Source of the DNA: Polytrichum commune
Taxonomy: Eukaryota > Streptophyta > Polytrichopsida > Polytrichales > Polytrichaceae
NCBI GenBank assembly: GCA_950295325.1
Contig: OX485807.1
Location: 18,015,666 to 18,075,665, forward strand
Direction: 5' to 3'
Length of the DNA stretch: 60,000 nt
The translations under genes were made by a program, and so were the position numbers. Below, one piece after another: positions 1 to 11,300 of the stretch. The notes below the pieces were generated by a model. That model searched no databases. It had not been told where the DNA came from and was given only the letters and a program-made list of their open reading frames with translations. How positions within the stretch are numbered: the stretch's first letter is position 1; the number at the start of each line of letters is the position of its first letter.

Positions 1-850
1 GGTTCTCTTATAAGGTTTTGTAATGGTTACGTGCCTCAAGGCCTCTTTTGCACGACTCAACAGAAAAGAGTAGTATTTTTGTTCTCATTCCGCTTTCTTT
101 GTGTTCACAAACTCATATAACATGTTGTATTTAGATTTGCAAAGTTTCTTCGTATTCACAAATTATGGATAAGCATAATATTTTACAAATTTTTCATATC
201 ACTCAAGTCGTCTAAAGTGAATAAACCCGAGTGAATAAATTAACAAACTTTGAGTGAATAAATCCTTTTTGATCAAGGAAAGCCTAAAGTATTTTTCATG
301 GTCGTTTGCAAAGGGATATTTGCTTTCTATTGAGCATGTTTATAATCTCATCTAAATATGAGACGTCCTTGTCAAGTTGGCTCAATTTTTGCATGTGATG
401 AATCTCTAGTGGGTTGGAATATTCAATGCTATTGAATGGGCATTTGTTATCATCCAACACAAATATGCTACTTATCATTTCAGAAAGAGACATGGTCCGT
501 AGGTAGCACCAACAAAATCTAAGTGAATAAATCAAGAAATCCCATGATTATCTACAATATTTGAATCTAATTTATTCAATTTGATCACTCTATTGTTTAT
601 TCATATCACTTGAGTCATCTCCTAGATAATCATAGAATTTGTGGGGACCTATTGTAAGTGACAATAAGTTGTGACTTTGTTGGTTCCTTTACAAATACAT
701 AGTTAGTTTCGGTTTATATCACTTGAGTCATCTCCTACATAATCATTGAATTTGCGGGGGCCTATTGTAGCTATGCCTAGTTGCCCGCATAGATATGACT
801 GCATAGATGATGCACTTCGTTCATGAATTATACATTCTATCTTTAATGAG
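1..850. other. AT-rich intergenic DNA, no gene seen
   Basis: No reading frame here resembles a known protein. A short direct repeat is visible: a segment around 607-650 (cacttgagtcatctcctaga) recurs with small changes at about 720-765, each followed by a similar stretch containing tgcggggacctattgta-like sequence. It is probably eroded transposon DNA leading into the transposase remnant that follows. Confidence 0.5.
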
Positions 851-854
851 GGTT

Positions 855-1255
855 TATCTTACGCTGACATAAGTAAATGTTATAGTTATCCTTATGAGAC
901 TATCAGGAGCATAGCCAAAGCTTTTGAAGAAAATGGTTGATTAGTGCCCAAACCCAAAGGCGGTGTTTGCTCTTCAATTTTATGGTACATCCAACAAGCT
1001 TTTGAAGATGTTGGACACATCTACTTCAGTTCGCCATCATATGGTCCATATCTCAATGTTGCATAATGGATATTCGGACACATCAAAAGCCATGTTTGAC
1101 ATAATGATCTCCAAAAGCATCGAACATTACTCCTTCACATTAATGACAACATACAAGCAATCACTGCAAACATGATACAAGGTTGGATAAGTGAGGTCAA
1201 TAGAAATTTTGGTAGAGCTAGTTGCGGGGACCAATTAGGAGAATCTTATACATGA
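855..1255 (+). pseudogene. decayed Tc1/mariner-superfamily transposase
   Basis: Read with frame changes, the + strand gives a helix-turn-helix-like piece (DISKCYSYPYETIRSIAKAF, about 860-935, then a stop) and a short proline/lysine linker (LVPKPKGG). Next comes a C-terminal piece resembling the end of DDE_3-type transposases: a PYLN motif, a stop where the catalytic Glu would be expected, then WIFGHIKSHV. The catalytic core between these pieces is missing, so the copy is internally deleted and inactive. The family assignment rests on the order HTH, linker, PYLN-x-W-x-F-x-H-I-K, and is inference without a search. It could be another DDE transposase of similar architecture. Confidence 0.55.
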
Positions 1256-1444
1256 TGTATCGTTCATTGTGAAATAAAACTATACAATTCATGAATTGAT
1301 GTTGTGAAGTTGTAAATATGAGTGCCAAATCATGAAGTTCTTCACAACATGTAATGAAATTGGTTGAAAGTTCAAGCTAAATTGGTTTGTAAATCATGAA
1401 ATTGAGTTATTCAAAGAAAGGGACCACTCAAGTTTAACCAATTG

Positions 1445-2870
1445 GCGGCCAATCACGCTTCTCAACACTACCTACAAGATCTTTGCCAAAGCCCTACAAC
1501 GGCGACTCCAACCACTGCTAGTTGAGGTAATTGATAGTGACCAAACTGCCTTTCTACCACTTCGATTCATTTTCGACAATATTATTCTCACACATGAATT
1601 AATCCAATGGGCAAAGGAGTCGTGCCAAGAGTTTATCTTCCTCAAACTCAACTTTAGCAAAGCCTATGATAGAGTTGAGCGAGCCTTTATGTTCCAAGTT
1701 AGGGAGAAACTAGGAATGCCAAGCACATTTATTAAAATGATTAGAATGTTATTCCATGATGCAACGGTCTATGTTAATATCAGTAATTGAGCAACAAAGC
1801 CTTTTGGATTTCATAGAGGAGTTTGCTAGGGTTGCCCTATTGTTCCATATCTGTTCATTATAATGGCAAAGGCACTTAATGCATCGGTTAAACATGCAAT
1901 GATAATTGGTAACCTCAAAGGCATTACCCTCTCACAAGGCAATTCCCAACATGTTATTAGCCAATATGTTGATGACACACCCTTCATGATAAAGGTGGAA
2001 GAAACCAATGTATATTACCTTGTAGGAATCCTTCACAAGTTTGGTGCTACCTTTGGACTGGAGATCAATTGGCATAAAAGTGTGGTGTAGTGGTACAGCC
2101 AATGATGACTGCCGAGATGGATGGAAAATAACCAATGGAAGTGGGTTGCTACTGGGGACTTATCGAAACTTCTAGGCACATTTTTTGGTCTTCATTTGGA
2201 ACTGTAGGATGTCGACCAATTTTGGGTAAATAGGGTCAAGGGCAAACTTAAACTCTGGAGCTCCAAGAACTTGTCACTTGCAAGGTGAATCCTCGTTGTT
2301 AACCGGGTTTTGATGTCATCCCTTTAGTGTTTTATTGCGGTTCGGGTTGGGTCAAAGAGAGTTCTTGGGAGGATTAAAGCTCCACTCTGCAACTACCTCT
2401 GGTTTGGACTAGAGAGCACAACCACAACACATGAAAATTGGGATGATTGCACGATGCCTAAGAAAGTAGGAGGCCTTGGTCTTATCTCACTAGAGGACAC
2501 TATGGAAGCCCTCGTAAGCAAATGGGTTATTCAAGCCCTACTTTATGGTAAATCGAACCTTCAAATTGTCTCGAGGTATTGCATCACGTAGTTACAACCT
2601 TCTCCCCACCGTCAGTGGAGTCCTTTTTCCTTGTGGTTGTTTTACTACAATTATCTATAAAAGGTCGATCCAAAGTTTGGCATCACATCACCCAATCGTG
2701 GAAGGTAATGGCAAAAATGGTTGCTTACCTCTTTCCAACAACTCCAAAAGATATTTTGCAACTCAATCTCTGGTGGATGACGGAATACCAAGGTCTTCAC
2801 TTTGGCATTATCATGAGCAAGGCCTACACCATGTACAAGAATGGTTTAAGGTATTTTAGGGATGTTTGGG
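1445..2870 (+). pseudogene. decayed non-LTR (LINE) reverse transcriptase
   Basis: The + strand encodes the landmarks of a plant LINE reverse transcriptase. WRPITLLNTTYKIFAKAL is near 1445, followed by QTAF, then FSKAYDRV near 1655 (the usual catalytic D replaced by N in LNFSKAYD). After stops and frame breaks comes QYVDDTPFMI near 1962, the YxDD active-site box. Further on, KKVGGLGLISLEDTMEALVS near 2463 matches the conserved region after the RT domain. Several stops (at TGA near 1789, TAG near 1828, TAG near 2088 and beyond) show it is dead. No endonuclease domain or poly-A tail was found. The remnant ends just before the left arm of the inverted duplication. Confidence 0.8.
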
Positions 2871-3064
2871 ACCCAAGGAGATACACAACGTGGAGAGAGA
2901 GAGAGAGAGCTGGTACCGATGAAGATGTGGGTGATCATGGATGAATGTGGTGATAGGTGGCCTAGTGCGGTACGGTTGGGGTTGGGTCGTAGGAGGGGGG
3001 GGGGGGTTGACGCATGCCAAGTACGCTTCCTCGGGAGTACCCCCCTCCCCTCTCTTTCCCTGCC

Positions 3065-3393
3065 ACTGTGTATGTTTGGCAAATCTCATTTGATGTTCAA
3101 CTTCAAATCCAAAGTGTCACGTGACGTTTTCAAAACCAAAAATGAATATCAATTGGACATCCACATTTTCTTCCTTCTAAAATGTTATCTCGACGTCACA
3201 TGCTTCGTAGCACGTGTCATTTGAGCTTCTAACGTGTCAATCGACGCGTGGTTCTTTTCTTCACGAGCCACACTACTACATGTCAAATTCGAAATTGTCC
3301 GTGTCAATTAACGTGCATATTGTGTGTGTGTGTGCAAGTGTTTGCGTGTCAAATGTCAAAAAAGGTGCAAAAACTCTGTCAAAAATACACCCT
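3065..3393. mobile_element. about 330-bp insertion unique to the left arm, MITE candidate
   Basis: The mirror arm runs straight from ccctgcc into the following caagtgggg (right arm near 51290), whereas the left arm carries about 330 extra bases here. The insert is bounded by similar 9-10-bp words (tttccctgcc before, ttttcctgcc after). Its ends are weakly inverted (gtgtatgtttggca at the left; the reverse complement of the right end reads gtgtatttttgaca). This fits a short non-autonomous DNA element, possibly Mutator-like, that inserted after the duplication. Deletion from the right arm is less likely given the flanking duplication. Confidence 0.5.
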
Positions 3394-3403
3394 TTTTCCT
3401 GCC

Positions 3404-4640
3404 CAAGTGGGGGAGCCTGGCCGAGCCTACCCTAGATTAGCCTAGCCTAGCCTGGCCGAAGGCTACGCCCCAGCGTCCATCCCGTTTGTCCGTTTGTCCG
3501 TGCAAATATGGACGGATGAAGCGTGGATGATTTTCTGTCGGATGCAGCGGGCAGCGGGCAGTTGCACAGGGAGAACGAGGGTTTTGGAGGGGGGGGGGGG
3601 GTCAGTGTACTAGTGTTTTCCTACTTGTGGCCTAGGGTGGCTCTCTCAAACTTTTGTTGAAGGCATGTGGCATTGTGGCTTTATAATAGGTAAGGTAAAC
3701 GGGTCTTAATTGTTACTTTGTTTCCGACTACTTCAATTGCCCCAGTTAGTGCATGTTTCTATTCGGAGTTACACCACGGAATTTGTTCAATTTTTACTAA
3801 CAAGAAGTTCCATAGTTATAGCATTGTGTGGTTTTGAATAGTAACACGCACTTCTAGGACGATTAGTGTAGCCCACTTCTCCTAAGGTAGATGTGAACAA
3901 TTCGGTTACTTGCCCTTAATCGGACACCTATATGTAATTAGGATGTGGTTTGGTGTGGATCCCAAAATGATACCAGTAAGACACGTGTTTGAAAGAGATT
4001 GGACTTCTTGTTCAAAATACGACTACCATTCTAGGCTTAGAAGTCAAGATGATGAAGGGGGGGGGGGGATACCTAAGTGACCAATTAACGAGCACGAGAA
4101 TCTTCACTTTGATAATGAGTAAGAAATTCATACAAGCTCCAAAAGGTATGAAGAAAGTGGTTACAACCTCAATTTGGATTGACTAATCATTTTGTACTAA
4201 TCGCATGTTGCATATCCTAGAAGAAGTGGGTTAGTCGAAATAAGTAATTGTTTAAGACCCATCTACCTTGTGATACGGAAAACGTGATTAACATCATATG
4301 GTTAGCGAATCCAAATCGAGGATGGAGTCATTCTTCTCATAATTTAAGGAGTTCATGTGAGTATCTTATTTATTGTCAAAGGGGCAATTTCCGTGCTAAA
4401 TAAATGGTCACATAGCCATAGCCCTCCTCCCCCTGATTATGTTCACTATTGAACTTAAAGTGTTCATCATATTATCATAACCATACTACTATTATTATTT
4501 ATATGATCTAAAATTCTCCTCTCCTTTCTTCTTCTTTGGATTTAGAAGGAATCTGTCTTCCTAATTCCTAAGTTAATTACGTTCAATGTAAACCCTAACT
4601 GCACTTACGAGGGTTGAGGAAGCCCTGAAATTATTAGATG
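3404..4640. other. intergenic DNA within the left arm, with a diverged repeat unit
   Basis: No gene. The segment has poly-G runs (near 3590 and 4060). It also has diverged pieces of a unit carrying 'cccacttct-cctaggatatg..acacgcgattagtac' and 'ataggtgtccgattg' words, seen again in mirror form at 50030-50480 and in direct form at 52440-52920 and 59770-59880. About 3.43-3.57 kb aligns with 51.16-51.30 kb of the other arm. Confidence 0.5.
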
Positions 4641-5385
4641 ATGGCCAACGAGAAAACCAGTGGGCAGCGGCGAGGTAGGTGGCGCATGGATGGATGATGA
4701 CGGGATGGGGTGGCTACCTACCTACCTACCAGCACGCAGAGGGAGGTACCTTCCTGGCCAGCGTCTGGGAGGGGGCTGCCCGGACCGACCCCGAGCTGCC
4801 CGGAGGAAAGGTGTGAGGAGGGAGGGGGAGAGGGCGAGAGGCTTGTTTGCCGAGCTCTCCACGCTCTGGCTATGGCGGCCTCCGCTCTTGTGCTCGCTCG
4901 TCGTCGTTGTTGGTGGTGCTAGAGAGAGCGCTCATGCCGCTGAGGCCTGGCGGGGTGCACGTCGTACCGCTGCCACGGCCAAGAGGAGTCGACAGTGCGT
5001 CGCGCGAAGGATTTGGGTGCGGAGGCGATCTCTGTGGACAGGAAATGGTGCGAGGGCCGGCGGAGGGTGGTTTGTGGATGAGGATCTGGAAGCGAAGCCG
5101 CCTGGACGGCCTTTGCGAGCTCCGGACGGCGTGAAATGCACGTTTCAGCACCGTGATTAGATGGTGGGAGGGCCGTGAAGACCTGCGGTGGTTCCCTCGT
5201 GCCCTGTGAACGTGGAGAGTGTTCAAGTGTGGTGCGCGGACGGACGGACAAGGTAGAGGCGGAAAGACTGAGCGAGAGAGGAAGGGGAGAGGGCGGGCGG
5301 AGATAAGAGGATAGGAGCGGAGTTGGTAGGGGGCGGTATTAGAGAGATTAGAGGAGTAGAGCGAGAGGGAGGGGGAGGGAATGAC
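4640..5385 (+). promoter_or_regulatory. promoter / 5' leader region of SUO-like gene A
   Basis: A GC-rich then strongly purine-rich stretch (many GAGA words between 5210 and 5380) lies directly before the chosen ATG at 5386. Composition changes sharply from the AT-rich intergenic DNA at about 4640. No clear TATA box was seen. Long antisense and sense frames across it are composition artefacts. The segment is conserved in the mirror arm (48922-49700), with small indels that break any shared upstream frame, supporting a non-coding leader rather than a longer protein. Confidence 0.5.
4714..4730. repeat. CTAC tetranucleotide repeat, about 4 units
   Basis: A short CTAC run in the leader region of gene A. 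The mirror position in gene B carries about seven units (GGTA on the + strand near 49603), so the copies differ by slippage. Confidence 0.85.
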
Positions 5386-8300
5386 ATGCATGGGCAGCAA
5401 AGCGAGGAGAGGCAGCAGCAGCACATGTGGTCTTCCCCTTCACAACGTTCCTCTGTTGGCACCACCGCCGACTCCGCTTACCAAGCGCTCATCTCCAAGG
5501 TTGCCGCTTTGCTTTGCTCATATTCGAGTCCCTTGTAGGCATGTATCTTCCAGCTTTAGGAGCGTGTTGGTCTTTAGGAGCCAGAATTAACATCCACTCC
5601 GCGCGTACTCTGCTGTGGAAGCTGGGACACTGGGGCTGGTTGAAGTCCCTCCTGCTTCCACGGCCATGTCTTAGGTGGGCGTTTGTTTCTATATCGGCAG
5701 GAGGCGTTTATCTCTGCTTAACGTGAGCGGCAGTGTAACGGGACAAGTCTTCCGAGAGTCCTTCTCTGGCACTCTTTTCCAGTCGAAATAGAAAGGAGGA
5801 CGCTGTACTTGTTGCCTGTCAGGGACACGGGTAAAGCAGGCGGTGGGAAATGCTTGTATTTCCGATCGTCGATGCGCAGGAGTTGCTTGTCATATGTTGT
5901 AATCTGAGCGCTCGTTCTCTCTCTCCTTGTCAGGGTCAACTTTTGAGCAGATTCTCTCTCTAAACCATCATCTAGGCATTTGATGTGTATTTCTTGGTCG
6001 TGAAGAGTCATATCGGTGTCTCGGCGTGCTAGATGTGGCAGAGAATGGATTTGGCTCCCTGGGTCAGATGCTAACTTGGGCGTTTTGACTTAGTCAAGAA
6101 AATCACTATCCGCGACTCTAAGAACGAGTTTTTCATGTTTCGTGACGGATCTTCGATTCTAACATCCATGGTCACTGCATCGAACATCAAGTTCTTGGTT
6201 GGTGCACTCCAAAGAAGTATTAGAAGTACTTTCCGACTAACTTACCCGCACTTGATACAAGAGAACTAATCTGGCACGGTAGGCCCGTGGACTGCCGTGT
6301 CTGTTATATTCGTACTGGTGAGAGGACTTCCCAGATCTTGAGCAGAGCCGCCTACCGTGTTTAGCAACAGGAACAATTGTATCTGAATTGTTAGCGGTAT
6401 CAGCTCGAGATGCTGCGATTTTATGGTGATGGGGGCAGTACAAGTGCTATGACGACGTCACCTCTGGTCGATGAACGCTCGTCTCTACTTTGCTGGGTCT
6501 TCTTGCGGGGCTTCAGTGAAGCAGAGAGATGGACTGTTGGGTAGAGCTTGTGTATCTCTCTATTTACAGTCTAGCATAGCAGTGGTGGTTTGTGTGGCGG
6601 TGTTTCTGCAACCGTGATACCGAGGGATCTGGCTTTGCAGGCTCCGTACATGTTGACCTTTTCAGTAAAAGTTGGCATTATTGCGGCTGTTCGATGTTTT
6701 CTACCCAAGTGCGTACTCCGCGAGTTCATCCAATTGCTGACACGCGTATTCTGTTCGCAGGGAGGTCGTACACTCAACATCGGCGATTGTGCTCTATTTC
6801 AGGGTCGGAATGCACTTCCGTATATTGGAATTTTGCGCAAGGTGACTTTGGAAACGGTTGACAAGAAGCAGGAAGCGAAGCTGACTGTGAATTGGTTGTA
6901 TAGACTTGCTGACCTCGAGTTAGGAAAAGGAGTGCCATTAGAGGCGGCGCCGAATGAAATATTCTATTCGTTTCACAAAGATGATATATCTGCAGCATCG
7001 TTATTACATCCGTGCAAAGTTGCATTCCTACGAAAAGGAGTCGAGCTTCCCGAGGGAGTGTCTTCTTTTGTTTGCCGAAGAGTATATGATACAGCCAGCA
7101 AGTGCTTGTGGTGGCTCACAGACCGAGACTATACCAATGTGAGTTTCCGCTTGCACCGGTGCTCTTCGGCTATTTCACGCAAATGGGTGGCTGCGTGTTA
7201 TTTATTGTTCAAGATGGCTTATTTTGTGTGAATAGTGGTTACAATATATTTGTTCAGACTTCCAGAGTCTCAATAATTGCTCTTATGTCGGAGTTCATAT
7301 GAGCCGTCGGTGTCCAAAGCCCGTTTTTATGCTACTTACTCAAGGACCTCTGTCCCTGAAAGTAGAAGAGCAAGGTTCAGGGAAGCTAGTTCTTCTCCTT
7401 GTGGCAGGTTGGCCACTAGCGATTTGTTTTCACAAGTCAGGGAATCCCACTTTTGTAGAGATGACAGTGCGTGGCCTGTATATCACTGGTGATTTTGCAG
7501 TGTTGCTTAAAATTCCGTCTTAGTGAAGAGCAGGTGCATGGTCGTGCTTTATTTCCGACGTTGTACATTGTTGATGCCCGTGCGTGGTGGTTGTTGGTAT
7601 TGTTGAAGTTAGCTTTTCTGGGCCCTATGTTTTGACTTTTGTCCTGTGAGTAGTGCAGCCCCTCTGGTTATGATGGTTAGACGCAGGACTTCTGTCCTTT
7701 CTCTTGGCAGGAACTTAGCTCTGTAAGTATTTGTCGTGAGGTTCCTCTGAGATTGGCGGAGATAGAGTTTGGCTTAGCAGCTGTCCGGAGAACACAAACA
7801 TGGCTTTGGTTATGAGTCCATAGATGAATCTGACGCAGCGTGTACCTGTACGCTCAGGAGCATCAGGACGAGGTAGATCAGCTTCTGGATAGGACGAAGC
7901 TGGAGATGCAGGTGGCTGCACAGTCAGGAGGCCCTTCACCGAGAGTGTTGCCAGGACCCACAACATCACAAGCGTTGAAAGCGAGCGGTGAGAATGCGCA
8001 AGTGGGGTCGTACTGCATCCCATCGAAGGGAAAGAAGAGAGAGCGTTGCGACCAAAATTCGGACCCAAGCAAACGTGAACGGAATGTGAAAGTTGAGGAT
8101 GCAGATGTTAGCCCCCTGAAGCGCGAGCGCAGCATGAAGCCTGAAGAGCTTAGTAGCAACCTGGACAAGGATGGGGCCCTGACAAACATAGCCGGTGTGG
8201 AACGTTTAGTTCAGCTGATGCAGCAAGATCAGAATGACGGCAGCCGAAAAGTGTCAGATGTGGCTTCACGTCGCACGATGCTCGCAGGTGTGATCGGCAG

Positions 8301-11300
8301 TACAGAGAAAGAGGAGTGTCTAACATGCTTTCTGCAGCTGGGAGGGTTACGGTTGCTGGACGAGTGGTTACAGGAAGCACACAAAGGCAAGGTAGGGGAT
8401 GCGGGCAGTCCCAAGGAGGGTGACAAAGGCGTGGAGGAGTTGCTGATAGCCCTTCTGCGAGCTTTAGATAGATTGCCCGTAGATCTGGAAGCCTTGAAGA
8501 CATGTATCGTGGGCAAGTCCGTAAATCACTTGCGGAGTCATAAGAATCCGGACATACAGAAGAAGGCCAGGAAACTGGTGGACGTGTGGAAGAAACGGGT
8601 GGATACGGAGATGAAAGCTTCAGGGGAACCGAAATCAGGCGCAGGTCATGGCATTTCTTGGTCATACAAGCAGTCGCCGTCAGAGCTAGTGCATTCGTTG
8701 TCCATGAAGGGGTCAGGAGGCCCCGCCGAGGTGGCCGTGAAAAGTTGCGGAGCTTTTGCAGGCAGTGCGAAGGCTGCTCCAAACATGTCAAATTCTGGAG
8801 ACGGTTGTGCAAAAGGTGGGAGCATGTCCGGGGGTGGGAAAGCAGGATCTCCAACCCTGCCCGTGTTGAAGGAGAACAACTCCAAGCAGTGTGCGGGGAC
8901 TGTTGATATGCAAGGGAACACGGTGAAAGAAGAGAAGAGCAGCAGTTCTAGCCATTCCCCAAGCAACGGGCATTCTTGGGGTAGCGGTGCTGGGAAGAGT
9001 GGGAGCATGACGTGGAAGGATGAGGTGAAGAATGTAACATCGGGTCCCGGAAACTCCAATAGTAAAAATCCTGGCGGGGGAGGTTGTCGAGTTACAAATG
9101 CGCACAACAAGGGCCAACTTGGAACAAGTCCATCTGGTGGGTCAAAGGAGGTTGCATCTGGCAAGCCTCTAGTTTGGGGCAGGAATGTTGGTGCTGAGAA
9201 GGTAGCAAGCCCTGCTGGATCTTCTGACAAGAACAGTGCGGATGTGGGCAGCGCACAACAAAGACTCTTAGTGAGAATTCCAAACCCTGGGCGGAGTCCT
9301 GCTCGAACAAGTGGAGGATCTGGAGATACCCCTGGCAGCAGAAGTTCTTCCCCAAGTGTTTCTGAAAGGCTCCTCTCCGCAAGTTTAGCAGATATGAATG
9401 GGAAGAGTATGCCCGAGCCCTCTCAGGGAGAAGGTGTTGAAGTTAAAATTGAACATGAGGAGAAAGTTGATGGGAAGACAAATCTTCAGGAGGGTGAGAG
9501 GTCAGGGGACGCCGGGTGCATTCAAAGGAGAGTAGGGACTCCACAGTCTGAGTGTATGTCTAGAGAGCCTAGTGCTGGTCACCTGGAGTCAACCACAAAT
9601 GATTCTCATGTGCACAGCAGTTCACCTGAGGGATTTGCTGAAGTTGAGGTTGCGGGGAGGAAGGAAGGCGGTACCTCAATTACAGGTCCTAATATAGGGG
9701 AGGATGCATGTGCTAAAATTTCTCAACCCTCACCCATGGAAGTGGATGAAGGGGCAATGAGTTTGTTAGCTAGTGTGGCAGCTGCAGCTGAAGACTCCAC
9801 GAAGGGGAGTGCAGTCAGTGCCGATCAAAGAGTGAGTGGAAGTTCTCGGAGGGAAATCAGAGAAGAGAACGAGTGTTTAGTGAGAAATTCAACAGAAGCA
9901 GATAATGCTGGGCAAGTAGATATGGAGGTGGATGCAGTTGCACAGCAGGGGCTTCAGGGTTCTGCCAGTCTTGTAGGAGGAAAAGGAGCACTACAGAATC
10001 AGTCCAAGGATGAAAAGAAAGGAGCTGAGAGGGGTGAGATGTGTGCAAATTCACATGAACAAGCTGGAAAGCCAGACCTATCTTCAGGCTCACCTGATGG
10101 AGCCCAGTCATTGGATGGGCTTCCCACTGATGACAGACGACAAGACCATCTGTACACCAAGTTATTGAATGATCGGAGTTTGCCGAGAGAGTACAAGATC
10201 AATGGCAGAAATAGTTTGGAAAGTAAACTGAGTGGTTATGATGGTTACTTGAATAGTAGATTCGGTAAGAGAGAGGTGGGATCAGATGATAGGCATTTGT
10301 CACGAACACATGCAAGGGTTGGCAAATCTGCAATGGAACTTTGCAATGGCCTGACAGCTGGAGGTGGAGATTATAGATCCTGCTTAGGATTTGCATCTCT
10401 AGACACACGCATGCATGAAGAGAAAGAGGGTAAGCGGAGAGGTCAAGAATTAGGGCAACCGTTTGGGAGGAGAAGCGATGCAGAATCTCAGCGTTTATCA
10501 GATTCTACATTCCCAGAGGAAGATGTAGTTGATCTTGCAAGGCAGGCTGTAGCAGAGGCTGAGCAGATAGGAAAATCCAACTCCTCATCAGAACGAGACG
10601 AACATGAATCAAGACCATTGGGGATGGGCAATGGCTGTGAATCTAGGGAGCCAAGTATTGGTGACACAGCTAGGAGGGACAACAGAAGAATGTCTGTGCT
10701 TCATGATCAGCCAAATGATTCTGGCGGTGGTGGTGGTGTTCGGGACCAACAGTATTCTACAAGGAGTCTGGGAGGTCATGTGGAAGGCAGTAACGAAAAT
10801 GCACAGGACAGGTTGGATAAGGTTGGCAAGGTTTTGGAGGGTACAGGGTTTGGTGACGGTGAGGAAGTGAACCAAGCGTCAAGTGCAGGTAGGGTATTGG
10901 ATAGCAGGAATTCAGTTGTTAGAGGACAAGAAAATGATCTGGTTTCGGAAACAGGCCCAGATGAGGTAAAAAGTGTTGATGATAGTGGTCTTCTTTCCAG
11001 AGCATCATCCTTCCGGCCCGCCCAAGCAGAGGGTGGGAATACCCTGTCACCTGCTGAGTCCCAACTTGTGTTGAAGCCCACCACTCCTCAGCAAGCTGCT
11101 GAATCTTCTGGACCTAGCGACACTGCTGTTGGAGGGAGTGATGTGTCAGAACGGCCAGATTTTGATTTGAATGAAGGGTTTACATGTGAAGATAGTCATC
11201 AGGATGATGCGGCAACTCCTGTACCTTGCTCTCCTCCTGTTGCTGCTCTAGTTCATCCCTTAGCATCTGCTATATCTGGCAGTGGTGTAGCTGCACCAAT

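Noticed and set aside
4660-5424. Frames of 100-200 codons in the leader region of gene A and the mirror 48842-49683
   Set aside because: Low-complexity Arg/Pro/Ser-rich translations in GC-rich and GA-rich text. Indels between the arms break the frames, and many 'starts' are not ATG.
8150-9230. Long antisense frames across SUO exon 3 (and mirror 45044-46145)
   Set aside because: They arise from codon bias and low complexity of the sense gene. They are Pro/Ser/Leu-rich without any recognisable domain, and the sense frame matches SUO in order from end to end.
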